DNA of 50,443 bases from Cytophagales bacterium (GCA_025359125.1 JANYHI010000076.1:1-50443), one strand, 5' to 3'. Counted from the stretch's first letter, positions 14,823 through 24,058 are shown. Numbers and translations are program-made. The notes: generated from the letters alone by a model not told the origin.

Positions 14823-17800
14823 TTAACGATTCTCCTTTTTACGAATGAGGAGCCAATACAATGGAGGCATTAAGGTGGGAACAAAAATAAGTGTGCTGGT
14901 AAGCCCGCCAATAATAACTGTGGCCAGTGGCCGCTGAACATCCGACCCAATACCGGAAGAGAATGCTGCCGGAAACAACCCTACGATAGCCACAATCATG
15001 ATTGCCAAAATAGCTTTCAATTGCTCTGCCGAAACGCGCAGCACTACGTCTTTTAGATTTTCTTGCGTTATTGCTACTTCACGATTAAGTGCAGAAATTA
15101 AAAGCACACCCGCCATAACCGAAATTCCAAAGATGGAAACGAATCCAACCCCGGCAGAAACATTGAAATTATAACCACGCATTTCCAATGCTAAAATACC
15201 ACCACCTAATGCAAATAAAATACACATAAGAGTAAGCAACGTTGACCTAAGATCTTTAAACAACATCCATAAAAAAATAAAAACAACAATAATGGTAAGC
15301 GGAATAGAAATAGCCAACTGACCGCCTGCTCTTTCAAGGTTTTCATATTGACCACCATAAAGCACTTCATATCCATCAGGCACTTTTATTTTCTCTTCAA
15401 TCTTTTTACTAACCTCCGCTACAAACCCACCCTGATCGCGACCTCGAATGTTTGTCCGCACGGTTACCATTCTTCTTCCGTTCAATCGATAAATATTAGT
15501 TTGCCCTTCTACATAATCAATTTTAGCTAGCTGATCCATCGGGATGAGTGCACCATTTGTAGCCGGCACCTGAAGGTTTTTAATTTGCTCAATCGAACTT
15601 CTATTATCAGGTAGGTAACGAACCAGAATATCATATTTCTTTGATCCATCGTAAATAGTACCGATCTGCTTTCCCCCAATAGCAGCCTCTACCATATTTT
15701 GAATATCCGAAACATTAATTCCGTAGCGAGCGGCTGCTTTACGATTAATGCGAATTGCCAACTGTGCCTGTGTACCTTCTTGTTCTATATTAACAGCTGT
15801 GGCTCCTGCGGTATGACGAACAATTTCCGCAATACTATCTGCCTTGTGTCGCATCAAATCAAAATCATAACCAACAATTGAAATTGCTAGGTCAGCGGCT
15901 GAACCCGTAACGATTTCCATTACCTGATCAATAATTGGTTGACCAGAAGAAAAGAATGATCCCGGAAATTCATTCTGCAGCTCCACTTGAATGCGCTGTA
16001 CTAATTCTTTTTTCCGAACCGAATCAGACCAAAGATTATAGTCTTTCAACCCTATTAAAATTTCGGTTCTGTCCGTTGGGAAGGGATCTGTTCCATCATC
16101 ATTTCTACCTGTCTGTGTTATCACAAACTCCACAGGAAAATTAGATGAAACAATCTCTCTAATGCGAGGAGCTATTTTAGCGTTTTCCTTTATGGTTATT
16201 CCGGCTGGCATAAAAGACCGCATGAAAATAGATCCTTCATCTAACTCAGGTAAAAATTCGGTGCCGAGTTTAGCACCTAATGAAATAAGAAATAGAACTA
16301 TTGCAAAGCCAACAATCGTAACTGCTTTTGGAGCCATGAAAATTACTTTCAAGAATTTTGCGTAGCCAGCAGTGAGTAAATCCATTAGTATATGTCTGGC
16401 TTTACCTTGCATCATTTTCTCTGATTTAATAGCACGGTCGAATACAAAAGAAATTAATACAGGCACCAGTGTAAGTGCGCAAATCATGGAGCCCAACACC
16501 GCAAAAGCAAGTGTTAGAGCCATGGGCGAAAATAATTTTCCCTCTACACGCTGCATTAATAAAATTGGCATGTAAGCCAACATAATAATAACTACTGAAA
16601 AGAAAATCTCTCTACCAACTTCTTGAGCAGAAAGCAATGTAATTTTAATAATACCTTCTTCTTTTTCATCTTGTGTAGCATTCATATACTTACGCATCAA
16701 ATGCTCGGCCATCACGCAAGCTCCATCTACAATTACACCAAAGTCGATAGCACCCAATGAAAGCAGATTGGCAGGAATACCTGTGAGCTTCATCATGATG
16801 AAGGCGAATAACATGGCAAAAGGTATGGTAGTAGCTACCACAAGGGCAGCCCGAAAACTGCCGAGTACGAGTACTAATAAGATGATTACGATTGACACTC
16901 CCATAAAAAGTGTTTCAGCAACAGTGTCTAACGAATGATCAATTAGAAAACTTCTGTCATAGAGTACTCTTAATTTCACCCCCTTGGGTAGTTCATGTGC
17001 TTCTAGTTCTTTAATTTTTTTCTTTAAAAGCCCCAACGCTTCACTAGGATTTTCTCCTCTTCGTAAGAGAACAATTCCCTCTGTAGTTCCCTCTACGTCT
17101 AGCTTAGCAGAGTTTACTCTATATCCAAGCAACCCCGATGGTGATGGTGGTGCAATTTCAACTGTTGCCACATCTTGAATAAAAACGGGAACACCATTAA
17201 CAGAAGTAAGAACTATATTCTCAATATCTTCTGGTGTTTTGATGGCTCCTAACCCGCGTACCGCAAAACCTTGACCCCCTTGATTTATAACTCCACCGCC
17301 CGTATTTTGGTTGTTTGCCCCCACCGCATCCATTACTTGTTGCAAAGTGAGTTCGTATTTTCTAAGCTTAGCAGGGTCTGTAAGAATATGAAATTGCTTA
17401 ATAGGGCCACCAAAAGTTGTAACATCGGCTATGCCCGGAACTTGCAATAACCTTGGAATGATTACCCAATCCTGAATGTCGCGCAACTGCATAGGAGAAA
17501 TTTCGGGAGGGCCTTCAATCACGTATCGATAAATTTCACCAACTGCAGTAGTAAGCGGAGCAATAGCCGGGCTTACACCTGCGGGCAAATCAGCCGAAGA
17601 TAACCGTTCGAGAACTTGTTGACGGGCAAAGTAATCGGTGACTTTCTCATCAAAATTTAACTGTACAACTGAAAGGCCAAAGATCGTTCTAGACCTTCTA
17701 TCCGTAACATGAGGAACATTATTGAGTACTCGTTCAATAGGTATAGTTACTTGTTGTTCTACCTCTTCTGCAGCACGGCCATTAAATTTAGTGATGACGA

Positions 17801-17942
17801 TTACATTAGTGTCGGCAATATCAGGATAGGCTTCAATCTTTAATTGTTTAAAACTATAGACACCAATACCCATCATGGCGATACTGAGCATCACCACTAT
17901 CCAACGATTAGACATTGAAAAGATGAGTATCTTCTTGATCAT
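14823..17942 (-). CDS. CzcA/CusA-type heavy-metal efflux RND pump
   Basis: Inner-membrane proton-driven pump of 1039 residues with two large periplasmic loops and about 12 helices, the full RND length. Helix 4 carries DFGVIVDGACVMAEH (400-414): Asp400, Asp406 and Glu413 correspond to the proton-relay residues of divalent-cation (Zn/Co/Cd/Ni) HME-RND pumps, whereas Cu/Ag pumps lack this DFGxxxDG pattern. Last gene of an operon with outer-membrane factor, adaptor and DUF190 protein; the start overlaps the DUF190 stop by 4 bp (ATGA). Metal specificity is inferred; the Cys within DGAC and the H after the Glu are variations worth noting. Confidence 0.95.
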   Translation of the reverse strand: MIKKILIFSMSNRWIVVMLSIAMMGIGVYSFKQLKIEAYPDIADTNVIVITKFNGRAAEEVEQQVTIPIERVLNNVPHVTDRRSRTIFGLSVVQLNFDEKVTDYFARQQVLERLSSADLPAGVSPAIAPLTTAVGEIYRYVIEGPPEISPMQLRDIQDWVIIPRLLQVPGIADVTTFGGPIKQFHILTDPAKLRKYELTLQQVMDAVGANNQNTGGGVINQGGQGFAVRGLGAIKTPEDIENIVLTSVNGVPVFIQDVATVEIAPPSPSGLLGYRVNSAKLDVEGTTEGIVLLRRGENPSEALGLLKKKIKELEAHELPKGVKLRVLYDRSFLIDHSLDTVAETLFMGVSIVIILLVLVLGSFRAALVVATTIPFAMLFAFIMMKLTGIPANLLSLGAIDFGVIVDGACVMAEHLMRKYMNATQDEKEEGIIKITLLSAQEVGREIFFSVVIIMLAYMPILLMQRVEGKLFSPMALTLAFAVLGSMICALTLVPVLISFVFDRAIKSEKMMQGKARHILMDLLTAGYAKFLKVIFMAPKAVTIVGFAIVLFLISLGAKLGTEFLPELDEGSIFMRSFMPAGITIKENAKIAPRIREIVSSNFPVEFVITQTGRNDDGTDPFPTDRTEILIGLKDYNLWSDSVRKKELVQRIQVELQNEFPGSFFSSGQPIIDQVMEIVTGSAADLAISIVGYDFDLMRHKADSIAEIVRHTAGATAVNIEQEGTQAQLAIRINRKAAARYGINVSDIQNMVEAAIGGKQIGTIYDGSKKYDILVRYLPDNRSSIEQIKNLQVPATNGALIPMDQLAKIDYVEGQTNIYRLNGRRMVTVRTNIRGRDQGGFVAEVSKKIEEKIKVPDGYEVLYGGQYENLERAGGQLAISIPLTIIVVFIFLWMLFKDLRSTLLTLMCILFALGGGILALEMRGYNFNVSAGVGFVSIFGISVMAGVLLISALNREVAITQENLKDVVLRVSAEQLKAILAIMIVAIVGLFPAAFSSGIGSDVQRPLATVIIGGLTSTLIFVPTLMPPLYWLLIRKKENR

Positions 17943-18247
17943 TCTTTATTCCAGACAGTAATGGGGTGAGAAATAAACAAGCCAACACTCGTCAGTTTTC
18001 GAAGCTCTGTCAGTGCCTTCTTTACTTTTTCATCTTCATCAATAAAAGTGATGACCACGGGTGTTTCATCAAAGGAAAATAATTGATTGGGGCGTTGGAT
18101 GTAATCATTTTTTCCGAAACCGGCTGTGCCTTCAAAAAGAGTAGCTCCTGCAATTCCAGTTTTAATCAAATGATCCATTATGAATTTATGCAGAGGCTGA
18201 TCTCTCTTGCGATCATCTCTATCGAAAAATAATTGAGCCTGCATCAT
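17939..18247 (-). CDS. DUF190 PII-like protein in metal-efflux operon
   Basis: 102 residues matching DUF190, a family with the PII-like ferredoxin fold. Visible are the alternating strands and helices, the segment LIKTGIAGATLFEGTAGFGK (a loop region carrying the family's Gly-rich turn), and the closing strands VVITFIDEDEKVKKAL and GLFISHPITVW. PII-like proteins are trimeric small-ligand sensors that often bind transporters. Here the gene sits between the adaptor (13 bp) and the RND pump (4-bp overlap), so it is probably made stoichiometrically with the pump and could regulate it from the cytoplasm, for example by binding metal or a nucleotide. Regulatory role is inferred. Confidence 0.85.
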   Translation of the reverse strand: MMQAQLFFDRDDRKRDQPLHKFIMDHLIKTGIAGATLFEGTAGFGKNDYIQRPNQLFSFDETPVVITFIDEDEKVKKALTELRKLTSVGLFISHPITVWNKE

Positions 18248-18260
18248 ATCACATCAATTT

Positions 18261-19226
18261 TTAGTAGCCAAAACTGAGACCTTTTAATTGAATAGCCGAA
18301 GTCACCACAACGCTATCTCCATCATTCAAGCCTCTGAGAATAATATTTTTGTCATCGATCTGTTGACCCAACAAAATCTCCTGTCTTTTAAACTGCGACT
18401 TATCTGTTTTTAAAAACACAAAGCTTTTACCGTTAACTGTGATAATGGCACTGCGCGGAACTGTAATGAAATTACCTTCGGCTAAACCAAAATCTACTAT
18501 TGCATACATTCCCGCTTTAACACGACCGTCTGGATTAGAAAGAATAATCCTGATTTTTATCATACGGGTAAGATTATCAACTACATCTCCTACTGCCTCA
18601 ACTCTTCCATAGTGATTTTCGCTGGGGAAAGAACTAAAATGAACCGTACATTTATTTCCTTCGAGAACTTTGTCAACTTGGTTTTCCGGAACGTTGCATA
18701 AAATCCAAACGGTTTTAGCACGCGCTGCTTTTAAAGCTTTAGGATCAAATCCACCTAGCTTCAATTTTGTTTCGTGCTCTAGAATAATTGCTTCTTCGTT
18801 TGCTAGCTGAGTTTGAGCTTCAATAAGATCTTTACCTGTAGCAGCACCATGCGCTAGTAAATCTTTAACCCGGTTGATATTGATTTTCCACTGATTGATC
18901 AAAATCAAATGTTGTAGATAAGAAGCATAATTATAGGATAAATCAGAGTTATCAAACAAAATCAAATTCTGTAAAGAGCTCTCATCAGAAGTAACTACAG
19001 TAGCCATTACGTGTGCGGGTGCAGAAAATTGTGCCGTTACATCTTGCTTTTTAACTGATAGCGTCTCAAACTGACTTATCTGGTGAGCATCGGTAAATAC
19101 AATTACTTGACCATTTTCTTTTACTTCTGGCTTGGGGATGCTTACTACTTCTGAGTTTCTTTCATGCTTTCTACAGCTTGCAAGAAGCAGTATTAAAAAC
19201 ATACAAATACCGAGGGTCTTCTTCAT
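18261..19226 (-). CDS. RND periplasmic adaptor lipoprotein (CzcB/CusB-like)
   Basis: Membrane-fusion protein of 321 residues connecting pump and outer-membrane factor. It starts with a lipoprotein signal (LILLLASC, Cys18), so it is anchored in a membrane by lipid rather than a helix. The helical hairpin is short, and the barrel/lipoyl region ends in the typical VPRSAIITVNGKSFVF and VVTSAIQLKG segments of CusB/CzcB-type adaptors. No His/Met-rich N-terminal metal-binding extension is present. Starts 4 bp after the outer-membrane factor gene and ends 13 bp before DUF190. Confidence 0.9.
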   Translation of the reverse strand: MKKTLGICMFLILLLASCRKHERNSEVVSIPKPEVKENGQVIVFTDAHQISQFETLSVKKQDVTAQFSAPAHVMATVVTSDESSLQNLILFDNSDLSYNYASYLQHLILINQWKININRVKDLLAHGAATGKDLIEAQTQLANEEAIILEHETKLKLGGFDPKALKAARAKTVWILCNVPENQVDKVLEGNKCTVHFSSFPSENHYGRVEAVGDVVDNLTRMIKIRIILSNPDGRVKAGMYAIVDFGLAEGNFITVPRSAIITVNGKSFVFLKTDKSQFKRQEILLGQQIDDKNIILRGLNDGDSVVVTSAIQLKGLSFGY

Positions 19227-19230
19227 CTTA

Positions 19231-20475
19231 TTACATCTTATTCAATGTTCCGGTAACAAATAGCAAGTCAATATAACTCTTTCTGTAGGTAAAGAGAGTT
19301 TCATAATAATTCTGACGGGTATCAAACCAGGCTCGCTGCGCTTCTAAAAAATCTATTAAGTTGGTGGCACCTCGCAGGTAGGCATATCGAACCGTTTCTA
19401 AAACAATCTCAGACTGATTTAATAAGTTTTGGTATTTAGAAAGATTAGATTGATACAGTAAAAATGTTTTATAAGAAGTTTCTACTTCTGCTCTCAAAGT
19501 CAACTCTATTCTTTGCTTATTCAATTCGCTCTGCTGCCTGTAAACTTTTGACTTGCCAATTTCGCTTTGGTTACGGGCAAAAAAAGGAAGTTGAATAGTA
19601 CCAAAAAATCCTAGATAGGGAATTGTGTTTTGCGGGTTCCATATTAGACCTATCTCTGGCTGTGGATAAGCTTTTGATTTTTGTAAAATGATATTACTTT
19701 CTGCCAAAGCTACGTTGGCTTGCATCCACTGCAAATCAGCTCGCTGCTGTAAAGAAAGTGAAATCAAGGAATCAAGATTATTGGGCAACTGTACGAGAAC
19801 AAAAGGATCGTTTACATCAATGGCAATGCTATCGGCAACACCTAATTGAACGCGAAGAGATTTAAGTTGATTGGAGTAATCCTGCCGAGCGGAAGTGAAA
19901 CGTAAACGATATTGCTCTGCCAGTAATTGTGTGCGAATTAAATCGCTTTTAGTAATCACCTGATTCCTAAATCGGTTTTCATTAATAATATTTAAACTAT
20001 CAATATTCTTAAGAGTTTTTTCTATCGTATTGTAAGTAAGGTAAGAGTACCAGGTGTTCAGCCATTGATTAGCCGTTGCATTTAATACATTTCTCTCTGT
20101 TTCAAAATAAGCTTTCTCTGTAACTTTTAAGCCTTGCTTGCTAAAATCTATCTTCTTAGCTCTAAGGTTATCTAACTGAAATGGCTTCGTTACCTGATAC
20201 CAAACTTGTCGGTTTAATGGGCTAGACCATTCAGAATTGGGTGGATAATATTTTGAATCTACTTGAATAAGTGTCTGATTATTCAAGCTGGGGTTGGGAC
20301 GTAAACCTGCTCCTAAAATATCAAATCTGGCAGATTCTAAATTAAGTTGTTCTGACCGTAAAAGGGGATTATTTTCTTTTGTCTTGCTTAATGCCGATTG
20401 AAAAGTATATAAAATAGTTTGACTCAAGACTTCTCCGCTAACTAAAATCAAAGTAAAAATCAACGTTAGCCGCAT
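19231..20475 (-). CDS. TolC-family outer-membrane factor of metal efflux system (CzcC-like)
   Basis: 414 residues with a signal peptide (GEVLSQT, about residue 19) and the two long helical repeats of outer-membrane efflux proteins. It is the first of the four RND-operon genes. It starts 26 bp after the cold-shock gene stop, too little room for an ordinary promoter, so it may be read through from that gene or from a promoter inside it. Clearly a different paralogue from the TolC protein at the beginning of the window, matching its CzcA-type partner. Confidence 0.9.
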   Translation of the reverse strand: MRLTLIFTLILVSGEVLSQTILYTFQSALSKTKENNPLLRSEQLNLESARFDILGAGLRPNPSLNNQTLIQVDSKYYPPNSEWSSPLNRQVWYQVTKPFQLDNLRAKKIDFSKQGLKVTEKAYFETERNVLNATANQWLNTWYSYLTYNTIEKTLKNIDSLNIINENRFRNQVITKSDLIRTQLLAEQYRLRFTSARQDYSNQLKSLRVQLGVADSIAIDVNDPFVLVQLPNNLDSLISLSLQQRADLQWMQANVALAESNIILQKSKAYPQPEIGLIWNPQNTIPYLGFFGTIQLPFFARNQSEIGKSKVYRQQSELNKQRIELTLRAEVETSYKTFLLYQSNLSKYQNLLNQSEIVLETVRYAYLRGATNLIDFLEAQRAWFDTRQNYYETLFTYRKSYIDLLFVTGTLNKM

Positions 20476-20501
20476 GAGAACACCTTGAAAACGTTCGGAG
20501 T

Positions 20502-20960
20502 TTAAGAAGCGGCCAGTTTAACTTTTACTGCGTTGGGTCCTTTGTGGCCCATCTCCACTTCAAAAGTTACTTTATTATTGTCTTTAATAGGATCAATCAA
20601 GCCATTCATGTGTACGAAAATACTTTCTTGCGTTTCGGCATCTTTAATAAAGCCATATCCTTTAGAATCGTTGAAAAAAGTAACAGTACCTTTTCTTAAG
20701 GTATCCTGTACAATATCAATTCGTTTAGGAACACCAATTTGAATATCCTCAGCTCTGATGGTTGATGGTCTTTTAATTCCGGTGGGTGGTGTAGACGATA
20801 AATTCCCATTCTCGTCAACATAGGCAAGCATCTCCTCAAAAGTGGTTCCGTCTTTCGCATTCGCCTTTCTTTCTTCTTTTTTCTGCTCTTTGTCTTGTCT
20901 CTTCTTAAGGCGTTTTTTTTCCATTTCCTTCTTATTCCACGTTTCTTGAGATTTAGCCAT
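20502..20960 (-). CDS. Cold-shock-domain RNA-binding protein with basic N-terminal extension
   Basis: 152 residues in two parts. The N-terminal ~35 residues are almost purely Lys/Glu/Arg (KKRLKKRQDKEQKKEER), followed by a linker. The C-terminal cold-shock domain (about 90-150) has RNP1 KGYGFIK (100-106) and RNP2 IFVHM (114-118), which bind single-stranded nucleic acid. It is about twice the size of an ordinary CspA; such longer CSD proteins occur in Bacteroidota. Probably an RNA chaperone. The basic extension may add RNA affinity. Located directly upstream of the metal-efflux operon on the same strand, with a 26-bp gap; a functional tie is not established. Confidence 0.92.
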   Translation of the reverse strand: MAKSQETWNKKEMEKKRLKKRQDKEQKKEERKANAKDGTTFEEMLAYVDENGNLSSTPPTGIKRPSTIRAEDIQIGVPKRIDIVQDTLRKGTVTFFNDSKGYGFIKDAETQESIFVHMNGLIDPIKDNNKVTFEVEMGHKGPNAVKVKLAAS

Positions 20961-21154
20961 AGTTACTTTTTGGTTGGTTTATATTTTTACAGTCTAAAAT
21001 CACTTCTGAAGTGGATTGTCCAGCTTAGAATGATTTTGCTGCAAGGTACGCTTAACCTGATAAAACATCATCATTTTACTGTAACCAAATTCTTAAACAC
21101 CTAAAAAAGTAAGTAGATTTCGACTAAGAATAATCCTAATCTTCCATCAGCCTC

Positions 21155-22807
21155 ATGAAAATATCATTTAAAGCCAGCCTAATTGGAATCATTCTACTTG
21201 TTTCACTTTCGTGCGAGCAGAAAAAGTCAACAGTTATTACGGTAAAAAGCAATAATTACCAACAGTTGGTAGATTTATTTAAGGTATGGCGCGAATTCCA
21301 TTCACCCGAATTAATCAATGGAATTCCTGATTATTCTGATGCGGCTATGAAAAAGCAACATGCCGATTTAGTAAGCTGGCAAAATCAACTCAATGCATTT
21401 GATACCGCTGGCTGGTCCATTGCCAATCAGGTAGATTGGTATTTGGTGTGGGCAGAAATGAATAGCTTAGATTTTGACCATCGCGTAAAGCAATCTTGGA
21501 AAAAAGATCCAGGCTTCTACGTTTGGTTTTACCCCTCTCCTTCTGATGTGCCCGAGCGCGAAGGCGCTAATATTTATGGCGCAGTTGAGTTACCAAAATA
21601 TTCCTTTCCATTAACTGAAAAAGACTCAAAAGAAATCAGCGAACAACTTAAAAAAGCTCCGCAGGTTTTTGAACAAGCCAAGAAAAACCTAACCGGACAA
21701 GCAAAAGATCTTTGGGTTTTAGGAATCCGCACTATTAAAGAGCAAAGCGAAGAGTTAGAAAAATTCGCAAACGCAAACGAAAAAATAAATAATGAACTCA
21801 CTGCCGCTGCACAAGTAGCAAAGAAAGCTTCTGATGAATTTGCCCGTTGGTTAGAAAGCCAAGCAGCGACTAAAATTGAAACATCTGGAATAGGCAAAGG
21901 GAACTATTCATGGTATTTAAAAAATGTTCATTTGATGCCCTTGGATTATAAGGCAGTTGAAACTTTGTTGAACCGTGAATTATTCCGCTCGCACAGTGCC
22001 TTAAGATTGACAGAACACAAAAACAGAAAGCTACCTAAGCTAGTAAAAGCGCAAACTGCCGCAGAATATAAAAAACTCTTGAACGATGGCGTGACAGATT
22101 ATTTAAAGTTTTTTGAATCTGAAGAAATCATGACGATGAGGTCTTACATGGATCCGGCCATGCGCGCACAAATCCAAGACTTTAAACCATCAAATAAATT
22201 AAGAGGTTTTTTTGATGAAGTAGATCATCGCGACCCAATGCCAATGCGCGCGCATCATAATCATTGGATTGACTTGGCAAGAAATAGAGAAGAGCCTTAT
22301 GAAAGCCCCATCAGAAATATTCCGTTGCTCGATAATATTTTTGATAGTCGTGCGGAAGGCATGGCAACAGCAATGGAAGAGTTGGTGATGAATATGGGAA
22401 TGCTAGAAAATAGACCGAGAGCAAAAGAACTTGTTTACATTATGCTTGCACAGCGAGCCGCACGCGGCCTTGGCGGGTTGTATCAACATGGGCTAGAAAT
22501 GAATTTTGATGAGGCCACCAAATTTGCATCTAAGTGGGTGCCATGGGGATTGCTTCCGGCTGATGGCGGAACCATTCAGCACGAAGAACATTTTTATATT
22601 CAGCAACCCGGTTATGAATCAAGTTATGTAATGGGGAAAATTTTAATCGATCAATTAATTTCTGAATATGCCCGCCAGCGGGAAGGAACTTTTGTACTAA
22701 AAGATTTTATCGATCAATTCAACCGCAAGGGTATCATTCCTGTTTCGCTTATCTATTGGGAAATGACGGGTGATAAATCGATGTTAAACGATGCATTAAA
22801 AAAATAA
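21155..22807 (+). CDS. DUF885 lipoprotein
   Basis: 550 residues with a lipoprotein signal (VSLSCEQ, Cys20), so exported and membrane-anchored. The fold and C-terminal motifs match DUF885, a family related to zinc carboxypeptidases: RAEGMATAMEEL corresponds to the family's EGWALYAE segment and QQPGYESSYVMGK to the PGQ...KIG segment. The zinc-binding HExxPGHH motif usually seen in the middle is not recognisable; only MRAHHNHW stands in the region. It may therefore lack the usual metal site. Followed by ridA after 26 bp, probably one transcript. Activity unknown. Confidence 0.75.
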   Translation: MKISFKASLIGIILLVSLSCEQKKSTVITVKSNNYQQLVDLFKVWREFHSPELINGIPDYSDAAMKKQHADLVSWQNQLNAFDTAGWSIANQVDWYLVWAEMNSLDFDHRVKQSWKKDPGFYVWFYPSPSDVPEREGANIYGAVELPKYSFPLTEKDSKEISEQLKKAPQVFEQAKKNLTGQAKDLWVLGIRTIKEQSEELEKFANANEKINNELTAAAQVAKKASDEFARWLESQAATKIETSGIGKGNYSWYLKNVHLMPLDYKAVETLLNRELFRSHSALRLTEHKNRKLPKLVKAQTAAEYKKLLNDGVTDYLKFFESEEIMTMRSYMDPAMRAQIQDFKPSNKLRGFFDEVDHRDPMPMRAHHNHWIDLARNREEPYESPIRNIPLLDNIFDSRAEGMATAMEELVMNMGMLENRPRAKELVYIMLAQRAARGLGGLYQHGLEMNFDEATKFASKWVPWGLLPADGGTIQHEEHFYIQQPGYESSYVMGKILIDQLISEYARQREGTFVLKDFIDQFNRKGIIPVSLIYWEMTGDKSMLNDALKK

Positions 22808-22833
22808 AGGGGTTATTGTTAAACTTATAAAAT

Positions 22834-23214
22834 ATGAAAAAGATATTTACAGAAGAAGCGCCTAAAGCCATTGGTCCGTATTCGCATGCCTTTCAATCAG
22901 GTAATCTTGTATTTTGCTCTGGGCAAACTCCCCTGAACCCGGTTACTATGATTATTGAAGGTGCCACCGTAAGTGAACAAACCACTTTGGTGTTGAACAA
23001 TTTGGAAGCGGTATTGAAAGCCGCTGGATGCACTCGTGCCAATGTTTTAAAGACTTCTGTATTTCTTAAAAACTTTGCCGACTTTGAAAAAATGAATAAA
23101 GCCTACGAAGCTTTTTTTGGAGACCATAAACCAGCTCGCACTACTGTTGAAGTAAGTAGGCTACCAAAAGAAGCTTTGGTAGAAATTGAATGCGTAGCAG
23201 AGATAGCACATTAA
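22834..23214 (+). CDS. ridA: RidA enamine/imine deaminase
   Basis: Hydrolyses reactive enamines/imines such as 2-aminoacrylate produced by PLP enzymes. The 126-residue protein has the full YjgF/RidA length, the N-terminal APKAIGPYSHA, the central FCSGQ and the C-terminal ARTTVEVSRLPKEALVEIEC signature with the catalytic Arg102 and Glu118. The conserved arginine marks it as a genuine deaminase rather than one of the Rid subfamilies lacking this residue. Downstream of the DUF885 gene. Confidence 0.95.
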   Translation: MKKIFTEEAPKAIGPYSHAFQSGNLVFCSGQTPLNPVTMIIEGATVSEQTTLVLNNLEAVLKAAGCTRANVLKTSVFLKNFADFEKMNKAYEAFFGDHKPARTTVEVSRLPKEALVEIECVAEIAH

Positions 23215-23221
23215 ATAAAAA

Positions 23222-23253
23222 CTGCGAGCCTCCTAGTGTTTGAAGACTCGCAG
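23222..23253 (-). terminator. Terminator of the cyclophilin gene
   Basis: CTGCGAG (23222-23228) and CTCGCAG (23247-23253) form a 7-bp GC-rich stem with an 18-nt loop. On the minus strand it is followed by TTTTTATTT, as expected for a terminator of the gene ending at 23271; on the plus strand no T tract follows. Confidence 0.65.
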
Positions 23254-23270
23254 CCATCAAAAAAACACGT

Positions 23271-23711
23271 CTATTTTTCTTCAGTTATAACCACCTTGTC
23301 CATCACATCTCCTTGACGAATAGAGTCAATGATATCTAAGCCTTCAACAACTTTACCGAACACGGTGTGGTTCCTGTCTAAGTGCTTAGTAGTATCGCGT
23401 GTGTGACAAATAAAAAATTGCGATCCTCCGGTGTTACGGCCTGCATGTGCCATTGATAATACACCCCGATCATGATATTGATTCTCTCCCGTTAGCTCGC
23501 AATCAATTTTGTATCCTGGCCCGCCATTTCCAATTCCGTTGGGGCATCCACCCTGAATCATAAAATTTGGAATCACTCTGTGGAAAGTAAGTCCATCATA
23601 AAAACCCTTTTGAGCAAGGTCTACAAAATTTTTAACCGTGTTAGGGGCATCCTTCTCAAAAAAATTAATCTTCAAAACACCCTTTTTGGTGTGTATTTCT
23701 GCAGTAGTCAT
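23271..23711 (-). CDS. Cyclophilin-type peptidyl-prolyl isomerase
   Basis: 146 residues without a signal peptide, hence a cytoplasmic cyclophilin of the PpiB type, catalysing cis-trans proline isomerisation in protein folding. Active-site residues are present: the Arg-Phe-Gln set in [13 protein letters not shown], plus the later [15 protein letters not shown] and [12 protein letters not shown] blocks. Single gene, with a -7 box 25 bp upstream and its own terminator; convergent with ridA, divergent from the small zinc-protein gene. Confidence 0.95.
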   Translation of the reverse strand: MTTAEIHTKKGVLKINFFEKDAPNTVKNFVDLAQKGFYDGLTFHRVIPNFMIQGGCPNGIGNGGPGYKIDCELTGENQYHDRGVLSMAHAGRNTGGSQFFICHTRDTTKHLDRNHTVFGKVVEGLDIIDSIRQGDVMDKVVITEEK

Positions 23712-23735
23712 AAATGAATATTTGTTTTAAGGCCA

Positions 23736-23743
23736 CAAAGTTA
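23736..23743 (-). promoter_or_regulatory. -7 box of the cyclophilin gene (TAACTTTG)
   Basis: On the minus strand TAACTTTG matches TAnnTTTG and ends 24 bp before the ATG at 23711. No clear -33 TTG at the usual distance. Confidence 0.45.
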
Positions 23744-23754
23744 ACAGGAGATAT

Positions 23755-23762
23755 TAAATTTG
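23755..23762 (+). promoter_or_regulatory. -7 box (TAAATTTG) for the small zinc-protein gene
   Basis: TAAATTTG matches TAnnTTTG, 41 bp upstream of the ATG at 23804. The upstream open frame from 23714 would begin before this box, so the box favours the internal ATG. Confidence 0.4.
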
Positions 23763-23803
23763 TTGCACCTAATTTTGAGTCAATCAGTCACACAATTATC
23801 AAA

Positions 23804-24058
23804 ATGAAAAAGTGCGCCAGCGGAAAAAAGGTTTATCCGACAGAGGAACTAGCCATTGAAGCACTCATTGAAGCTCGAACCCATTCTGATTTTAGACCCA
23901 ACCAAGGGCCGGTGGCCGTTTATAGATGTGATGATTGTGGAGAATACCACCTAACCTCGAAAGGGGCAATGAATGAGAAGCTTATGTTACTTATCAAAAA
24001 TGGAAAACTAACTCGTTTAAGAGAGGCTAGCGATTGGGAGAAAAAACTGAGAAGGTAA
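23804..24058 (+). CDS. Small putative zinc-ribbon protein
   Basis: 84 residues from the ATG at 23804. Cys4 near the N-terminus and YRCDDCGEYHLTS (Cys42, Cys45, His49) supply four potential zinc ligands. A helix lies between (TEELAIEALIEAR) and the C-terminus is basic and helical. The 'YRCxxCGxyHLT' signature recurs in small phage and bacterial proteins of unknown function. The frame can be extended 30 codons to 23714, but that part is not protein-like and precedes a promoter box. Isolated gene between cyclophilin and esterase. Function unknown; a nucleic-acid binding role is a guess. Confidence 0.7.
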   Translation: MKKCASGKKVYPTEELAIEALIEARTHSDFRPNQGPVAVYRCDDCGEYHLTSKGAMNEKLMLLIKNGKLTRLREASDWEKKLRR

